A stretch of 64,000 nt of DNA from Cytophaga sp. FL35 (GTDB taxonomy: Bacteria > Bacteroidota > Bacteroidia > Flavobacteriales > Flavobacteriaceae). Position numbers and translations under genes: made by a program. Numbering within the stretch: position 1 is the stretch's first letter; each line of letters opens with the position of its first letter. The notes under the pieces are model-generated. The model was not told the origin of the DNA. It searched no databases and was given only the letters and a program-made list of their open reading frames with translations. This document shows positions 19,801 through 28,710 of the stretch, piece after piece. The stretch spans positions 246,884 to 310,883 of the forward strand of contig NZ_JACSOH010000002.1 of assembly GCF_014349235.1 (NCBI RefSeq), in the 5' to 3' direction.

Positions 19801-19884
19801 AACAATACTTTGACCATAGGTGTCGATTATGGTCAGTATCCAAGACCTAGGACAATTTTGGCAGGTGTTCAATTAGGATTTTAA
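16801..19884 (+). CDS. SusC/RagA-type TonB-dependent outer-membrane transporter (xylan locus)
   Basis: The 1027-residue protein has a signal peptide (about residues 1-21, ending in M-A-Q) and then a carboxypeptidase-D-like regulatory domain (about 23-105, with T-V-S-G-V-V and D-F-D-G-N-F-S-L). A TonB-dependent plug follows, with the family motif E-E-V-V-V-V-G-Y-G near 103-111 and an A-A-I-Y-G-S-R-A-A-N-G-V-V block near 205. The 22-strand barrel fills the rest and ends with an aromatic residue (G-F), as outer-membrane barrels do. It imports oligosaccharides in an energy-dependent manner, paired with the SusD-like lipoprotein that starts 17 bases downstream. The nearby GH10, GH67, GH51 and GH43 genes suggest xylo-oligosaccharides as cargo. 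Confidence 0.96.
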   Translation: MIKLKLAFIALFVMVGHYTMAQTTVSGVVSDEAGVPLPGASVVVSGTTNGTQTDFDGNFSLSDVPSTGTLSVSYIGYVTQQIPVNSRTTINVTLAEDTAQLEEVVVVGYGAQKKEAVTGAVSTVSTEEITALPVAGFTEAIQGRMPGVQITNNGSPGSDPIVRIRGIGSISFSPNPLYVVDGYPVGSLSDFDNNDIQSISVLKDASAAAIYGSRAANGVVIVTTKKGRPTGDLEVNYHGFSGFAQDTKRLDLLNTEQYLQFGRTLLTNGEAAFPSRWSNLDQPVYAGASQTYAQTDVDYQDAFFQTGITNQHHLSVRGGSEKSQIYGSFGYFKQDGIVVGTEYDRYNLRLNSDHQVGRGLEIGQTLTVSTAYRKNEQDPGGRTPLQNLIRSVPYIPIYDPTLPGGYRAPDGSDGTDPVNPLKQALLDQSTNRGVRIFGTAYAQLNFSESFNYRFTTGIDWREDTANQLFPIYFDGFAGNPTADISETNNTFSGKYFSNQLNFNKSFGDHNVDAIAVAERQDNKSTSLGVRGERSSNDITVLGGADNATITVGSLSEDTLYSFLTRVNYDFDGRYLLSASIRRDGSSKFGDGYKWGTFPGVSAGWNIAAEPFMSNLSNLSELKIRGSWGQVGFEGVSSYASQAGIQSNTTYVWGNNEATGTYYDQLANPLLEWEITEMVNVGLDVGLFDNRLQFSGEWYERTTDNLILQAPNIPSLGFTQSTVANLGAMENWGLEFQGVYYNNPDREFQWNVAANISMYRNNISALSTPGATIFAGANSDFGGTDITRTAVGDPIQSFYGWRVEGIFQSEAEIAQYDNLDNDPSTSYQPSSAPGDLIFKDLDNNGVIDDNDREVIGSFIPDFTYGFNFEAEYKNFVASMFWSGVQGNDIYNALQVTRQGGLRLFNSDVAVLDAWSPSNTDTDIPRMVNGDPNKNTRTSDRFIEDGSYLRLQNMRIGYNIPVENLDIFGKNVVKKAQIYFSGTNLLTFSKYDGYDPEIGSRNNNTLTIGVDYGQYPRPRTILAGVQLGF

Positions 19885-19901
19885 AAACTAAAAAAATAGA
19901 G

Positions 19902-21431
19902 ATGAAAAGAATTAATAGCTTACTAATTGTAGGTCTCATATTAGTCTCACAGTCGTGTAATAGGGATGATTTAAATACTTCTAACCCTAACATTACGCAG
20001 ACTACTGAATTCTATAGCGACCTAGACCAAATGGAAACTAGTGTATCCGGTATTTTTGCCGCCGTACAAGGTAGAAACCTTATTGGACGTGAATATTGGT
20101 TTTTACATGATTTAAGAGGTGATGACAATCAATCAGGTGGCGGCCAGTTAGAAGCCCCAAGAAATCAGTTACTTATTGGCACTAACGGTCCAACAAACTA
20201 TGTGTCAGACCAAAATTGGGAAGGCTGGTATACCACCATTCATAGAGCGAATGCTACCCTATTTTATGGTACGGATGCTGAAATTGCAACCGCAGATAAG
20301 GATAGATTATTGGCAGAGGCCCGTTTTGCTCGAGGTTGGGCCTTTTTTGAACTAGGCACTCTTTGGGGAGGTGTTCCTATGCCTTTAGAACCTGCATTGA
20401 CTTTAGAGGATAATCTTCCAAAATCTTCTCAGCAAGAAGTTTTAGCCCAAGCCTTAAGCGATTTTCAATTTGCAATAGCCAACCTACCGGTGGCCTCTGC
20501 GGCCGAGGAAGGAAGACCAACCAAAGGTGCGGCCCAAGCTATGGCGGGAAGATTGCTTATGTGGAACGGAGACTATGCGGCTGCAAAAACTCTTTTTGAA
20601 GCTATTGTCAACTCTAATGAATATGCTCTAGTAGACGAGTATGACCATAATTTTCAAGAAGAAACTGAATATAACAGTGAATCCATTCTTGAAATCGGTT
20701 ATGCAGAGATTGGGGATTTTAATTGGAACGAAGATAGTAATGGTAGAAATGAGTTGAGCGTGAGAACACAGGAATATTCAGCCATTGGTTGGAGGAACTT
20801 GATACCTTCTCTTTCCCTATTGAATGAATTTGAAAGGGAAAGTAATGGAGCTACCAAAAATGACCCAAGATTTGAAAAAAGCTTTTACTCCATAGGGGAC
20901 ACTTTTAACAATGGAGAGGATATCCTTGAAGGAGATGCTGTTCAAGGTAATACGGTCAACTTTGAAGGTGAAAATCAAAAAATAAGCTGGAGAAAGTACT
21001 CTTTAATGTATAAACTCAATCCAGGTGGATTTTTGATGGGAGGTATCAATATGCGAATTATTCGCTACGCCGAAGTATTATTGAATCTAGCCGAATGTGA
21101 GTACGAAGTAGGAACCAATGCAAGCGCCATTGCCTATCTTAATCAAATTAGAACTAGGGCCAGTGTTGATATGCCCGAATATCCCACTGCAAATTACCCT
21201 GTGGACACAGATGCGGAGGTAATGAGGGCCATTATCCACGAGAAAAGGGTAGAACTAAATTCTGAACAAATCAGAAATAGGGATATCTTAAGATGGAGAA
21301 GTGAAGGAAAGTTAACTACAGAACCCCTTTCACATTTCCAAGCTAATAAGTTTGAACTTTTACCCATACCTCAAGAGGAAATTGATAACAACGGTGCCCT
21401 GACATCTGCAGATCAAAATCCTGGGTATTAA
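19902..21431 (+). CDS. SusD/RagB-type glycan-binding lipoprotein (xylan locus)
   Basis: The 509-residue protein begins with a lipoprotein signal peptide (V-S-Q-S-C, lipid cysteine at about residue 19). It continues with the helical TPR-like SusD fold: an L-L-A-E-A-R-F-A-R-G-W-A-F-F-E-L block near 130 and the late R-Y-A-E-V-L-L-N-L-A-E-C and L-N-Q-I-R-T-R-A segments that mark the family. SusD proteins cap the SusC channel on the cell surface and deliver glycans to it. Here the gene lies 17 bases after SusC, so the two are one transcription unit. A strong terminator 46 bases after the stop separates it from the FG-GAP gene, either ending the message or reducing read-through. Confidence 0.95.
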   Translation: MKRINSLLIVGLILVSQSCNRDDLNTSNPNITQTTEFYSDLDQMETSVSGIFAAVQGRNLIGREYWFLHDLRGDDNQSGGGQLEAPRNQLLIGTNGPTNYVSDQNWEGWYTTIHRANATLFYGTDAEIATADKDRLLAEARFARGWAFFELGTLWGGVPMPLEPALTLEDNLPKSSQQEVLAQALSDFQFAIANLPVASAAEEGRPTKGAAQAMAGRLLMWNGDYAAAKTLFEAIVNSNEYALVDEYDHNFQEETEYNSESILEIGYAEIGDFNWNEDSNGRNELSVRTQEYSAIGWRNLIPSLSLLNEFERESNGATKNDPRFEKSFYSIGDTFNNGEDILEGDAVQGNTVNFEGENQKISWRKYSLMYKLNPGGFLMGGINMRIIRYAEVLLNLAECEYEVGTNASAIAYLNQIRTRASVDMPEYPTANYPVDTDAEVMRAIIHEKRVELNSEQIRNRDILRWRSEGKLTTEPLSHFQANKFELLPIPQEEIDNNGALTSADQNPGY

Positions 21432-21476
21432 CAATACTATTTTAGGATAGTTTCTTTAAGTTAGTTTAGTAATTTT

Positions 21477-21509
21477 AGTGCCATGGCCAATGTCATGGCA
21501 CTTTTTTTT
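21477..21509 (+). terminator. Intrinsic terminator or attenuator after the xylan susCD pair
   Basis: The stem AGTGCCATG (21477-21485) pairs perfectly with CATGGCACT (21494-21502) around an 8-base loop, followed by eight Ts. It sits 46 bases after the SusD stop. Because the ATG at 21483 lies inside the stem, the following FG-GAP gene almost certainly starts further downstream. Confidence 0.88.
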
Positions 21510-21518
21510 AAAAGGCTT

Positions 21519-24500
21519 ATGAATTGTAATCTACCCTCTCCAATCTATATATTAGTTTACTTCTCCTTATTTATGGGCCTTACGGGCTGCAAGCAAGAAA
21601 AACAAGAAGTTTACTTATTTAAAAAACTACCGGTTGAACATACCAAGGTTCAATTCAATAATGAAATTATTGAAAATGAAACCTTGAATATTTTGGATTA
21701 TGAATATATATACAATGGGGGCGGTGTAGGAGTTGCAGACTTTAACAATGATGGCCTACCAGACATTTGCTTTACAGGAAATATGGTAAGTAGCAAAGTT
21801 TATTTAAATCTTGGGAATTTTAAATTTAAGGATATAACAGAGGAAAGTGGCTTATTCACGGACAAATGGTGTTCAGGAATATCCATAGTGGACATCAATA
21901 ATGACGGCAAACCAGATATCCATATATCCACTTCTCATGACTTAAACCTTATGGACACCCCCAATTACTTTTTCATCAATAGAACAGATAAAGACGGCAA
22001 TGTACGCTTTGAAAACGTGGCACAACAAATAGGTTTGGACAACACAGCATATTCTGTACAATCTGTATGGTTAGATTATGATCAAGATGGAGATTTGGAT
22101 ATGTTCCTTGCCAATAACTCAAAGGAAGAATATCCAAAAAACAATCCTTTTGGTCAAAAGAAAAATGGCAGTGGAAAAAGTACAGATTTTCTCTACAGAA
22201 ATGATGGTATAGGCAAAGAAGGTCTACCAATTTTTACGGATGTTTCAAAAGAAGCTGGAATTACTAGTGAGGGTTGGAGCTTAGGAGTTGCGGTTACAGA
22301 CATAAATAATGATGGCCTCCCTGACATATATGTAGCCAATGATTTTTTGTCCAACGATCTATTATATGTTAATCAAGGGGATGGTACATTTAAAAATGAA
22401 ATTGCAAACTATTTTAAACATCAGAGCCATAATAGTATGGGTATTGATATTGCGGACATCAATAATGATCAACTCCAAGATATAATAGTTCTTGATATGT
22501 TACCCGAGGATAATTTAAGAAAGAAAACCATGTTTTCTGAAATTCCTTTTGACCGTTTCAATACCTCCTTGCGCGTTGGGTATCAACCCCAATTTGTTAG
22601 AAATGTACTTCAGATTAATAATAACAGCCAGCCATTTAGCGATATTGGATACTATGCGGGCATTGCCGAAACTGATTGGAGTTGGGCGCCACTTATGGCA
22701 GATTTTGACAATGATGGATTGAGAGATATTTACATAACCAATGGATATTTAAAGGATATAACGGACATGGATTTTGTCGACTTTTATAATTCCATGAATA
22801 TTTCCGGCACTGTTGATGAAAAAAGAGGTAAGCTTAAGGAGCAATTAAAAAATATGAAAGGAATAAAAAAATCCAATTTCATGTTTAAAAATTTGGGCCA
22901 GGGTTCTTTTGTAAATCAAACAAAAGCAAGCGGGTTAGAACTACCTAGCTATAGCAATGGTGCTGTTTATACAGATTTAGACCTTGACGGTGATCTGGAT
23001 TTGGTTGTCAACAATATTAATGACCATGCCTTTATATTTGAAAATCAACTGCATCAACAGAAAAACAGCAGTCATAATTACTTAAAAATTGAATTACCAA
23101 TAACTGCTGAATTTTTAGGAAGCAAGGTTAGAGTTTTCTCTAATTCTCGAACACTATACGCTGAGTTTTTTCCTCACAGAGGATATTTATCTTCCTATGA
23201 CCCCATTATGCATTTTGGGTTGGGCAGTGTAACAACTATAGACTCTGTAGAAATTGAGTGGCCAAACCAGAGACAATCTACCTATAAGGAAATTGCAGTT
23301 AATCAAATCTGGAAACCAGGTAAATCGCAAGAAGGCATTATTAAAAAGAAACCAATAAATGATACTGCCAATGCACCCTACTTTAAAAATTGGCAAACAA
23401 AGGGACTCGATTCATTGGTGCATATTGGAGAGAACTTGTTTGATGACTTTAAGAAATGGCCGCTCAATTTTAGGGAATATAGTAAACCCGGACCTATTAT
23501 AACCGCAGGGGACATAAATAACGATGGCCTTGATGATTTATTTATTGGAGGAACGGCCGGGCACTCTAATTATATTTATCAACAGAATAGTGACGGTAGC
23601 TTTAGCGCTAAAAAACTTATGAACGAAATTAACTCTAGCTCTAAAGAATGCTCCCAAGCAATTTTTTTGGATGTGGACAATGATAACGACCTGGACCTTT
23701 ATATAGCTTACGGAAGTTCTGAAAATTACTCTAATCCCGAGCTTTATCAAGACGAGTTATATATAAACAATGGCAAAGGCAAATTTCATTGGGATCCACA
23801 AGCCTTACCTAAAATAGGTTATCCTACCAATACAATTGTCCCATTTGACTTTGACAATGATGGCTTTTTAGATCTATTTATTGGAGGTAGGCTAAACCCC
23901 GCTAATTATCCATTTTCGCCTCAATCGTATCTATTACAAAATAAAAATGGAAAGTTTAAGGATGTTACACAAAAACTAGCACCTGAAATATCTAAAATGG
24001 GAATGGTCACGGACGCCCTTGCAACGGATATTGACAAAAATGGATCAGAGGATTTAATTGTTGTAGGGGAATGGGAGCCTATTAAAATTATTTACAACCA
24101 CCAACGTCAATTTAATATAACTGAAATACCCAATAGCCAGGGTTGGTGGAACTGCATTGCTCAAGTTGATGCAAACCAGGACAGCAACAATGATTTTGTA
24201 GTAGGTAATTGGGGACTTAACAACCCTTTTGATGCAAGTGAAAATGAGCCAATAACCATGTACGCCAAAGATTTTGATGGTAATGGCTCAATTGAACCAC
24301 TCATAACCTATTATATTGAAGGCTACGAACACCTTATACACCCCAAAGGCACACTAGCAAAACAACTTCCCCTCATTCGCAAGCGTTCTAAAAACTACAA
24401 GGACTATGGTGAGAAAACATTTGATCAACTATTCAATAAAAAGGATATTCAGGATTCAGCAATTTTTAAGGTTCATGAGTTGGCTTCCGTATTGCTGGAA

Positions 24501-24836
24501 AATTTGGGCAACGGTGAATTTATACTTAATAAATTACCTTCCAATGCTCAACTGAGCCCAATTATGGATTGGGAAATAATGGACTTTAATAAGGATAACT
24601 TTCCTGATATAGTTGGCGTGGGCAATTTTACGGGTACCGAAGTACTTAGTGGGCACTATGATGCAGGTAATGGAGTAAGTCTCCAAAATAATAGAAACGG
24701 GTCGTTTTCCTCCATATTCAATGGCTTTTCGGTTCCTCAAGAAGCAAGAAAAATAGTGAAGCTAAAAGCTGAGAACAACTCAATAATTTATGCTGTAATC
24801 ACTCAAAAAGAAGGTATTAAATTATTCAAAATTTAA
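21519..24836 (+). CDS. Giant FG-GAP/VCBS repeat lipoprotein with ASPIC/UnbV (CRTAC1-like) domain
   Basis: With the start at 21519 the product is 1105 residues; an in-frame ATG at 21483 is rejected because it lies inside a terminator hairpin. From this start a lipoprotein signal peptide is obvious (M-G-L-T-G-C, Cys24). The mature protein carries about a dozen calcium-binding FG-GAP/VCBS repeats of the D-x-N-x-D-G-x-x-D-I form, implying seven-bladed propellers. An ASPIC/UnbV segment lies in the middle (F-F-P-H-R-G-Y-L and I-E-W-P-N, about residues 545-590). CRTAC1-like proteins of this size often sit beside SusCD in marine Bacteroidota and are presumed surface glycan-binding or adhesion proteins. 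No catalytic domain is visible. Composition is notably AT-rich compared with the first 10 kb. Confidence 0.87.
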   Translation: MNCNLPSPIYILVYFSLFMGLTGCKQEKQEVYLFKKLPVEHTKVQFNNEIIENETLNILDYEYIYNGGGVGVADFNNDGLPDICFTGNMVSSKVYLNLGNFKFKDITEESGLFTDKWCSGISIVDINNDGKPDIHISTSHDLNLMDTPNYFFINRTDKDGNVRFENVAQQIGLDNTAYSVQSVWLDYDQDGDLDMFLANNSKEEYPKNNPFGQKKNGSGKSTDFLYRNDGIGKEGLPIFTDVSKEAGITSEGWSLGVAVTDINNDGLPDIYVANDFLSNDLLYVNQGDGTFKNEIANYFKHQSHNSMGIDIADINNDQLQDIIVLDMLPEDNLRKKTMFSEIPFDRFNTSLRVGYQPQFVRNVLQINNNSQPFSDIGYYAGIAETDWSWAPLMADFDNDGLRDIYITNGYLKDITDMDFVDFYNSMNISGTVDEKRGKLKEQLKNMKGIKKSNFMFKNLGQGSFVNQTKASGLELPSYSNGAVYTDLDLDGDLDLVVNNINDHAFIFENQLHQQKNSSHNYLKIELPITAEFLGSKVRVFSNSRTLYAEFFPHRGYLSSYDPIMHFGLGSVTTIDSVEIEWPNQRQSTYKEIAVNQIWKPGKSQEGIIKKKPINDTANAPYFKNWQTKGLDSLVHIGENLFDDFKKWPLNFREYSKPGPIITAGDINNDGLDDLFIGGTAGHSNYIYQQNSDGSFSAKKLMNEINSSSKECSQAIFLDVDNDNDLDLYIAYGSSENYSNPELYQDELYINNGKGKFHWDPQALPKIGYPTNTIVPFDFDNDGFLDLFIGGRLNPANYPFSPQSYLLQNKNGKFKDVTQKLAPEISKMGMVTDALATDIDKNGSEDLIVVGEWEPIKIIYNHQRQFNITEIPNSQGWWNCIAQVDANQDSNNDFVVGNWGLNNPFDASENEPITMYAKDFDGNGSIEPLITYYIEGYEHLIHPKGTLAKQLPLIRKRSKNYKDYGEKTFDQLFNKKDIQDSAIFKVHELASVLLENLGNGEFILNKLPSNAQLSPIMDWEIMDFNKDNFPDIVGVGNFTGTEVLSGHYDAGNGVSLQNNRNGSFSSIFNGFSVPQEARKIVKLKAENNSIIYAVITQKEGIKLFKI

Positions 24837-24842
24837 GATTTA

Positions 24843-24860
24843 GAAGTTCCTTAGAACTTC
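24843..24860. terminator. Small hairpin between convergent FG-GAP and GH43 genes
   Basis: A 7-base perfect inverted repeat (GAAGTTC at 24843-24849 with GAACTTC at 24854-24860, loop CTTA) overlaps the GH43 stop codon. It lacks a long T tract, so its role as a bidirectional terminator is only tentative. Confidence 0.35.
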
Positions 24861-25900
24861 AAGTTTCTCCCATACGGATCAATGGTTTCTATACTTCCAT
24901 CCGCACAATGCGTCAATTTAGCCACTTTAACGGAGCGCAAATGAGTAACCCCCTTAGAAAGACTTGAATCATGATAAAAAAGATACCATTGCCCCTCTAC
25001 CTGACAAATGGAATGATGTGAAGTCCACCCCACCACGGGGTTTAAGATTCTACCCCCGTAAGTAAAGGGTCCGTAAGGAGAATCGCCCACCGCATAACAG
25101 ATAAAATGGGTATCCCCGGTGGAATAGGAAAAGTAGTATTTTCCATTATACTTGTGCATCCAAGCAGCTTCAAAAAATCTTCGGTCATTATCACCTGCCA
25201 ACAAAAGCTTTCCGTTTTCGTCAATAATTTGAAGCTCTTTGGGCTTTTCAGCAAATTCAAGCATGTCATCGCTCATTTTTGCAACGTAAGGCAACAGTGC
25301 TGGTTCGTCATCTTTAGGTAAGAAAGTCACGGGACTTTCAGGCTGATCAGGGTTAAATTTACCGTCTCGCCAGCGCTGCAACTGTCCGCCCCAAAGTCCG
25401 CCAAAATACATGTAATATTCCCCGTCCTCATTTTCAAAAACGGCAGGGTCTATACTAAAACTATTTTTAATCGCTTCCGGTCGGGGAATAAAAGGACCAT
25501 CTGGAGTATCGCTAACCCCTACCCCGATCCTAAAAATACCATCATAGTCCTTTGCCGGAAAATAGAGATAATACTTGCCGTTCTTGTGTGCGGCATCCGG
25601 TGCCCACATCTGCTTTTCTGCCCAAGGAACATCATTAACATGTAGGGCCTCACCACAATCTATTCCTTCTGAATCCACACTATCCATGGAAATCACATGA
25701 TAATCTTCCATGGCAAAATGACTACCCAAATCATCAAATGCCTCTCCGGCATCAATATCATGCGATGGATAGATATAAATTTTGCCATTAAACACATGAG
25801 CAGAAGGATCTGCTGTATACATATGCTTGACCAAAGGTTGGGAAATAGCCTTTTTGTTAAGTTCTTTAAAATCTATATGTGCTATGGAATCTTCTGGCAT
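24851..25900 (-). CDS. GH43 family glycoside hydrolase, probably cytoplasmic beta-xylosidase or arabinofuranosidase
   Basis: The 349-residue protein is a five-bladed propeller glycosidase of family GH43. The expected inverting triad is visible: the base Asp31 in A-D-P-S-A-H-V-F, the pK modulator Asp151 in S-I-D-P-A-V-F, and the acid Glu244 in F-F-E-A-A-W-M-H. A W-A-P-D-A block near 99-103 is another hallmark. There is no signal peptide, so it should act in the cytoplasm on imported oligosaccharides. That fits its place as the last gene of a GH10-transporter-GH43 operon, 19 bases after the symporter gene. The subfamily, and hence beta-xylosidase versus alpha-L-arabinofuranosidase activity, cannot be settled by eye; the neighbours favour xylan breakdown. 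Confidence 0.88.
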   Translation of the reverse strand: MPEDSIAHIDFKELNKKAISQPLVKHMYTADPSAHVFNGKIYIYPSHDIDAGEAFDDLGSHFAMEDYHVISMDSVDSEGIDCGEALHVNDVPWAEKQMWAPDAAHKNGKYYLYFPAKDYDGIFRIGVGVSDTPDGPFIPRPEAIKNSFSIDPAVFENEDGEYYMYFGGLWGGQLQRWRDGKFNPDQPESPVTFLPKDDEPALLPYVAKMSDDMLEFAEKPKELQIIDENGKLLLAGDNDRRFFEAAWMHKYNGKYYFSYSTGDTHFICYAVGDSPYGPFTYGGRILNPVVGWTSHHSICQVEGQWYLFYHDSSLSKGVTHLRSVKVAKLTHCADGSIETIDPYGRNLKF

Positions 25901-25919
25901 ACTTCTTTATTTTATTTTA

Positions 25920-27362
25920 TTAAATGGCATTGGTTCTTCTTTTACTTAGTTCTGTTTCAATCTCCACCTCCATTTTTTTATTGATTTCGTAGAAAAACAA
26001 GAGTCCCGCGCCAACGAAAAAAGGTATAGCTGGAAAAATACTTACCAACAACTTTATTCCTTCTATGGCCGTGTCCGCTTGTTCCGGAGCTTTGGCTATA
26101 TAATTAAAAACTCCCAATACCCAAGTGGTAATGGCACCCCCTATGCTCAGACCTGCCTTTAAACCTACCATCATGGCCGAAAAAATAATGGCAGTTGCGC
26201 GACGGCTATTTTTCCAATCTGAATAATCTGCAACATCTGCAATCATTGCCCACAAAATGGGAATGGTGATACCATAGAAAAATCCGTGACAAATTTGTGC
26301 CATGAACATGAGCCCTACAGATTCAGGTTTAAAGACATAAAAAAGGGCTACAAACACTGCAGAAACAAACAAAAAGGTACCAAAAACGTCCCGCTTTCCA
26401 TATTTATCCGCTAAACCTTTGGAGAGGGTGATACCTACAATCATAAAAATAATACCTCCGGCATTAAAAAGTCCGAACCCCGCAGAAATAGGGTCTTCAC
26501 CAAATTGATTGAGTCCTATACCAGAAAGAAAATCCAATATGGGAGCTATAAAGGTGGCAAGGCTTTCCTTATCCACAAAATTTTCAAAATAATAGACATA
26601 AGCCCCTCCCTTCATTGCCAAGGTTATGAAAACCAAGGTGGTCAAAGTAAGCATTATCACCCAAGGTCTGTTCTTGACTAAATCACCTAAATCTTCCATT
26701 ACACTGGATTTCTGTTCCGGTGCAGGAACGATTCGTTCCTTCGTGGTCAAAAATGTGATTATAAGCATAAGGGTACCAACAATGGCCAGAACCGTCATCA
26801 CTTTTTCGATGCCCAAGGCCATGTCACCTCCTCCCGCACTTTTTATAATTCCCAACATAAAAACCTGCACAAAGAATTGCGCAAACATAACCGCAACAAA
26901 CCTATAGGAAGACAGACTGTTACGTTCCCCCATATCCCCAGTAATCACCCCGCTTAATGCAGAATAAGGTAAGTTATTGGCGGCGTAGAGCAATAATAAC
27001 AAAGTATAGGTCACAATGGCATACAATACTTTTCCCTTATATGAAAAATCTGGCGTAGTGAAGGCAAATAAAGCAACGGCACCCAAGGGTATAGCAGTAA
27101 ACAACACCCAGGGTCTAAATTTTCCCCATTTGGAATGGGTTCTATCTGCCAAAGCACCAATTAGAGGATTAAACACAAAAGCTGCAATAAGGCCTACCGT
27201 AAGCATTATGGCAGACGAATCCTTGGGAGAGAGGCCATATATATCCGTGTAGAAAAAGGCTAAATAAGTAATGAGGGTCTGAAAGACCAAATTGGCGGCC
27301 AAATCACCAAGGCTATAGCCTATTTTTTCCCTTACGGATAGTTTCTGAGATTGAGATGTCAT
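25920..27362 (-). CDS. GPH-family (MFS-type) sugar:cation symporter
   Basis: The 480-residue protein has about twelve hydrophobic segments and the N-terminal pattern of the glycoside-pentoside-hexuronide:cation symporter family: K-I-G-Y-S-L-G-D-L-A-A-N near residue 12, and N-P-L-I-G-A-L-A-D-R-T-H-S-K-W-G-K-F-R-P-W near 60-80. The second half contains M-I-A-D-V-A-D-Y near 365. Family members move xylosides, melibiose and glucuronides across the inner membrane with protons or sodium. Placed between a secreted GH10 xylanase and a cytoplasmic GH43, it most likely imports xylo-oligosaccharides, though free xylose or a uronide-bearing oligomer is possible. It lies 24 bases after the GH10 gene in the same operon. 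Confidence 0.9.
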   Translation of the reverse strand: MTSQSQKLSVREKIGYSLGDLAANLVFQTLITYLAFFYTDIYGLSPKDSSAIMLTVGLIAAFVFNPLIGALADRTHSKWGKFRPWVLFTAIPLGAVALFAFTTPDFSYKGKVLYAIVTYTLLLLLYAANNLPYSALSGVITGDMGERNSLSSYRFVAVMFAQFFVQVFMLGIIKSAGGGDMALGIEKVMTVLAIVGTLMLIITFLTTKERIVPAPEQKSSVMEDLGDLVKNRPWVIMLTLTTLVFITLAMKGGAYVYYFENFVDKESLATFIAPILDFLSGIGLNQFGEDPISAGFGLFNAGGIIFMIVGITLSKGLADKYGKRDVFGTFLFVSAVFVALFYVFKPESVGLMFMAQICHGFFYGITIPILWAMIADVADYSDWKNSRRATAIIFSAMMVGLKAGLSIGGAITTWVLGVFNYIAKAPEQADTAIEGIKLLVSIFPAIPFFVGAGLLFFYEINKKMEVEIETELSKRRTNAI

Positions 27363-27386
27363 AGTAAGTTGAGTTGGGTTCTAGTA

Positions 27387-28529
27387 CTAGTTCTTTAAGG
27401 CCAATACGCTGTGATAGGCCTCCTTTGGCCGGTAGGACCTATCAAACAACAACGGATAATTGGTCCTGTTCTTTATGGGCCAGCCATTGAGCCAAGAACT
27501 ACCATCGTTCATTCCCCAAAAAGTGACACGGTCAATTTTATCCTTGTGTTTAAGAAATAGTTTGAAAATACTTTGGTAACGATCGGCCAATTCTTTTTGT
27601 ACGGAATCCGGTAAACTCTCAGGATAGGGATTCATAAATTCGCTACCTTCAAAATTCTGACTCACCTCTGCCCCTTCCAAATCCCAAGGATTGGGCAATA
27701 CGGTAATATCCAGTTCTGTTATGGCCACTTTTACCCCGGCATTATGATAGGCTAAAATACTTTCCTCAATTTCCTTCAAGGAGGGTCCTTTTAAATTCCA
27801 ATGCCCCTGCATACCAACAACATCAATTTTAAGTCCCTTATCCTTTAATTGTTTGACAATTGATATGGCCCCGGCCCTTTTTTCGGGATTGGTCAAATTG
27901 TAATCATTGTAGGTCAATTGGGCTTCTGGATCAGCCTCGGCAGCCAATTCAAATGCCCACTCGAGATATTTTTCTCCCGCGAGCTCGTAAAATACCGACT
28001 CTCGTAAGCTTCCGTCTTCATTTAAAGCTTCGTTCACCACATCCCAAGAATCAATTTTACCTTTATACCTTCCCACAATGGTATTGATATGGTCTTCCAT
28101 GACTTCCTTCAGCTCTGTGCTATCCTTGACTTCCGTGACCCACTCAGCTAATTGACTGTGCCAAACTAAGGTATGTCCAACCGTGAAATGCTGATGCCTT
28201 TCTCCCAAATCAACATACGCATCCGGAAGGCTAAAATCATAAACCTCCTTACCGGGATGTATATGCATCCACTTCATAATATTTTCTGGGGTGATACTAT
28301 TGAATTCTGTCTCTAATAGCTCTAGCCCCAAACTATCTCTTTTTTCAATTAAAGCATGATTAATGGCGGCCCCTATAAAAAAATCATCTTTATAATTCTG
28401 CTTTAGTCCGATGGGTTTCGAAGGTATTTCCTTCTCTGAAGTCAGCTTCTTGTCATATTCTTTACAGCCGAACAAGGTGAAAAGAATAAGTACGAATAAT
28501 GCATACAAAAGACGATAAATATGAACCAT
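27387..28529 (-). CDS. GH10 endo-1,4-beta-xylanase lipoprotein
   Basis: The 380-residue protein has a lipoprotein signal peptide (L-F-G-C, Cys22) followed by a single GH10 TIM barrel. The acid/base Glu167 lies in W-D-V-V-N-E-A-L and the nucleophile Glu272 in I-T-E-L-D-I-T. Additional hallmarks are the substrate-binding G-H-T-L-V-W-H-S block (118-125) and N-D-Y-N-L near 208. It cleaves the internal beta-1,4 links of xylan, probably at the outer membrane or in the periplasm. No carbohydrate-binding module is attached. It is the first gene of a minus-strand operon with the symporter and GH43; the 181-base gap upstream (28530-28710) should hold its promoter, though no clear TAnnTTTG element was found there. 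Confidence 0.95.
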   Translation of the reverse strand: MVHIYRLLYALFVLILFTLFGCKEYDKKLTSEKEIPSKPIGLKQNYKDDFFIGAAINHALIEKRDSLGLELLETEFNSITPENIMKWMHIHPGKEVYDFSLPDAYVDLGERHQHFTVGHTLVWHSQLAEWVTEVKDSTELKEVMEDHINTIVGRYKGKIDSWDVVNEALNEDGSLRESVFYELAGEKYLEWAFELAAEADPEAQLTYNDYNLTNPEKRAGAISIVKQLKDKGLKIDVVGMQGHWNLKGPSLKEIEESILAYHNAGVKVAITELDITVLPNPWDLEGAEVSQNFEGSEFMNPYPESLPDSVQKELADRYQSIFKLFLKHKDKIDRVTFWGMNDGSSWLNGWPIKNRTNYPLLFDRSYRPKEAYHSVLALKN

Positions 28530-28710
28530 AGTTTAAGATTGATACCGGGCACGCATTTGGAAAATCGGCATATTCCACATCCAATTAAGCGCAAAATCCT
28601 GTTTAAGGACGGTATGGTGACAACTATGTAAAAATCGGAGAATTAAGTTGCCTTGCTTAATAGATTTGAAGCAAGAACTGTCAATCTTGTGGCATGGCGC
28701 GTTGAATATA

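Noticed and set aside
21483..21518. Upstream in-frame start for the FG-GAP protein
   Set aside because: The ATG lies within a terminator stem, and the signal peptide fits better from 21519.
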